From: Panorpa germanica
Lineage: Eukaryota; Arthropoda; Insecta; Mecoptera; Panorpidae
Direction: 5' to 3'
NCBI GenBank assembly: GCA_963678705.1
Contig: OY783214.1
Span: 16,244,001 to 16,308,000, forward strand
Length of the DNA: 64,000 nt
The translations under genes were made by a program, and so were the position numbers. Positions 61,603-64,000 of this stretch are shown one piece after another (positions within the stretch are counted from its first letter, which is position 1; each line of letters opens with the position of its first letter). The notes under the pieces were generated by a model. It was not told where the DNA came from, did no database searches, and saw nothing but the letters and a program-made list of their open reading frames with translations.

Positions 61603-61686
61603 TTTCTGCATGAGAATGAAAGAACATTACTCGATGAGGGCCGACGTTTGCAGAGCTCCTACGCATTGAGAAAGATCACACAGTGA
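61603..61686 (+). CDS. Candidate 3' coding exon of an unidentified host gene
   Basis: Acceptor TTTTATTTTCAG (ending 61602) is followed by 27 codons and TGA: FLHENERTLLDEGRRLQSSY then LRKITQ. Entry must be phase 0, since other frames stop sooner. A GTAAGA donor at 61725 suggests the transcript continues through a 3'-UTR intron to about 63840. The E-x-E-R-x-L..GRRL pattern recalls short axonemal or microtubule-inner proteins, but that is too weak for a family call. Upstream exons are not certain: the best phase match is the exon-like segment inside the retrotransposon at 55244-55377. Confidence 0.4.
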   Translation, partial: FLHENERTLLDEGRRLQSSYALRKITQ

Positions 61687-61850
61687 TGTACATTCCGATT
61701 TTCGTTAATGTTGGAGACGTAAAGGTAAGAAATTTCATTTTTTGTGTGGGGATATTTAAGGGTTTGAATTTTGGTATATAAAAATTGGACAAGTTTTTCT
61801 ATTTCGTGGTGATAGATTATTCATTTAGTATACATATAATTTCTGGCAAA

Positions 61851-63288
61851 AGAAGGCAGCATTTTGATCTACATATACGAACCATATGAATAAGCACGTA
61901 TGAAATACATGCTTTTTTTGACGCAGTGGTAACACTATAATATTTTCTTGTGTAAAGTTTGGACTGTTATGCCTGACAACTCATATCCCATGTAAAAATT
62001 GGTTTGTGTGGGTACATTTCAATTGACAGGTTGACAGGCATATTTATAAAACAACAGCTCCGTCTACACTTCCAAAGCATAGACCCGTGGCACTTTTTAA
62101 TTTTCAGGTCCCGTAGTTTTTATAATTAAAAATTAACTTTAGTACACAGATATATTTTGGTTATGCCTTTTTACTTTATTATTTATGTTATTATTCTTCA
62201 AAGTATTTTTTAACCCATTTATTATTAAACTAGTAAATGTAAATTTTTTTAAAGATTGATTTAGTGACTCCGCCTCTGGATAAATCAGCCTCTTTGCCCA
62301 CTTAGTGATAATTTCTTTGATATTTATTTCTTTTTGTAGTGTTCTGTAGTTCAATAGTCAGTGCCATTAGAAGTGTGTGTTTTATACGGCCGTTTATTTT
62401 ATGGCTCATACGTATGTAGTACAAAGTGCTGCCTTCCCTTTATGCAGGATATTGTATGTTTCATGTTGTACGTGCAGCTGACCCGTATTAAAAGAAGGCA
62501 GTATTCTGATCTGCGTACAAATGAACCATTTTATAATGATGAACGAATGAAATAGATACTTCTTTTGACGCAGTAGTGGTGTATTGATAAACATTAAAAT
62601 AGAATAACTTCTTCTGATGAAGTGTACTAACTTTACTACGCCCTACATCATTTTAATAGTTAAAATCTTGTGTGAATAGAGGGATGAATGTGAGATGCCT
62701 CCCCCCCTATTTCTTAATATGTCCCTTCTATTTATAGTTCATTTTTATTTCCGTGTTAAACGATTGTAAAGTATCTGTAGCATTTTAGAAGAAAATAACT
62801 TCAGGCAAAATTAATTATTGTATATTTCTGTTCTATGCCTATTCGTTCCCCGGGCCCCTGTATTTTAAGTCTGTTATGTATTGCATGTATTTGGATATGT
62901 AAAAATAATATTGAATGAATAGTCTAAGGCTTCTCTCACACTGCCATCGATTATTTGGGACTTCGTCGTTTTCAGTATGGTATTTGGGATGTTCGCATTA
63001 GTATACTTTATCATAATGAAGATGAAGATTTTTTAATGTTTATCAATACATTCCTGTTGTGATATAATCACAGACGTAAGAACTGATGATTATTTCACAA
63101 CAGTGGTATATTGATAAACATTAAAGTAGAAACTTCAGTTCATTTTATGGTTTATACAGGTATTATATGTTGCCTTGTTTAGATTGGTGCAAGACGACTA
63201 TAAACGGAATGCGGTACGTACTTTGATCAGCGTACGTATGAATTGCAGACTTTTTCGATACAGTCGTGTTTATTGATAAACATTAAAG
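61851..63288 (+). repeat. Decayed repeat, three dispersed units
   Basis: A motif beginning GAAGGCAG.ATT.TGATCT and ending TTTTGACGCAGT...TATTGATAAACATTAAA occurs at 61851-61935, 62491-62600 and 63201-63288. A partial end lies near 63105 (GTGGTATATTGATAAACATT). Unit spacing is about 640-710 bp, suggesting an ancient tandem duplication of a larger unit, now mostly eroded. No coding content. Confidence 0.55.
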
Positions 63289-63839
63289 AGCTAATGCATC
63301 TAGACTCTATTACTGCGAAATAGTCGTTAATGTGAGAGAGGCCTTATATTATTTCTCTTACTTACGTGTGTGTTTCAATTTCAATTTTCAATAGGCTGTG
63401 TTATAATTTAGCCAGATGTAAAATTATAGTGATTTATTATGTCGTAACAGTTTGTTGTGTTCTTAAGTGGGGTGAAATGAATATTATAATAAACCTCTGT
63501 GCATACATTATGTATGAATATTTAGAAAATATAGTCGAGGCCTAATTTGTTATAATAATATTTTCATCCCACGTAAGAGTATAAGAAATTGAAAACAGAT
63601 TATTCAAATATAATTCTCCCCAGTCATATTAGACAGGACTTTGTTTGTCATAGAAAGATGTAAGTCATTACGAAAATGTCGGACAAACAAAGATAATGGG
63701 CAGGTCTCTAAATGTATAACACATTCATATTGAATACGCAGGTCTTCTAAAGACTTACAATATATTTATCTAGAAAACTTAAAGAGAGAAAAAGATATGA
63801 CATGCGATTTTTCTAAGTCCATTTTTTTTTTAATTTCAG

Positions 63840-63866
63840 TTACGAGAAGAAGTCCTTCATCAATGA
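63840..63866 (+). other. Candidate terminal exon
   Basis: A strong acceptor (nine Ts then TAATTTCAG, ending 63839) is followed by nine codons including stop (LREEVLHQ, TGA), then A/T-rich sequence. It could be the last exon, or 3' UTR, of the gene whose exon is at 61603. The window ends shortly after. Confidence 0.3.
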
Positions 63867-64000
63867 AATAATATATATATTTTATAAGTTTTGTGAATTA
63901 ATATGTAAAAAAAATTTAAAATAAAAAAATTAAGAATTTTTTTTTAGTAAAATTTAGCAAAAGTGCGTTTTCTTTTTTTATTATATTCAAGCAAGGGTTT

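Overview
The window is AT-rich eukaryotic DNA, almost certainly from an insect. Intact genes have short spliceosomal introns with GT..AG boundaries and AATAAA/ATTAAA signals. The mobile-element content fits an arthropod: a Ty3/gypsy LTR element, a Jockey-like LINE tail, a mariner-like remnant, several short terminal-inverted-repeat elements and a tRNA-like SINE family. I cannot name the species. Most of the 64 kb is gene-poor, and most short ORFs in it are chance or repeat-derived.

0-14 kb is intergenic or intronic, with a decayed transposase, SINE copies, a tandem repeat carrying a MITE insertion, and the first of two 500-bp inverted MITE copies. 14.5-26.3 kb is the gene-dense core, all on the + strand: a small linker-histone-like gene with an Arg/Lys tail; two tandem intronless p25-alpha (TPPP-like) genes; a three-exon secreted peptide with two cystine-knot modules (21.3-22.9 kb), which needs splice-aware reading to see; and two tandem, diverged intronless IQ-motif proteins resembling DRC9/IQCG of the axonemal nexin-dynein regulatory complex. 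Sperm-type chromatin, tubulin-binding and axonemal families side by side suggest a male-germline or ciliary neighbourhood. This is an inference from families; no expression data were seen.

26.3-46.8 kb has no convincing gene, only a LINE tail, MITEs, SINE pieces and (TA)n tracts. 46.8-52.6 kb is a tandem array of three Yippee genes (YPEL5-like) on the - strand. Each has three exons, of 118, 160 and a variable number of coding bases, with a conserved upstream block and the remains of a fourth, lost unit.

53.7-61.5 kb is one apparently recent LTR retrotransposon with equal-length 748-bp LTRs and a 4-bp target duplication. It has one intact 1649-codon gag-pol frame, which joins a BEL/Pao-style DUF1759 gag to a Ty3/gypsy-order pol. 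Both ends carry a second, diverged copy of the replication boundary. The leader also holds exon-like sequence whose donor phase matches an exon-like segment just past the 3' LTR. 61.6-64 kb appears to be the 3' part of an unidentified host gene, with a decayed repeat in its putative last intron.
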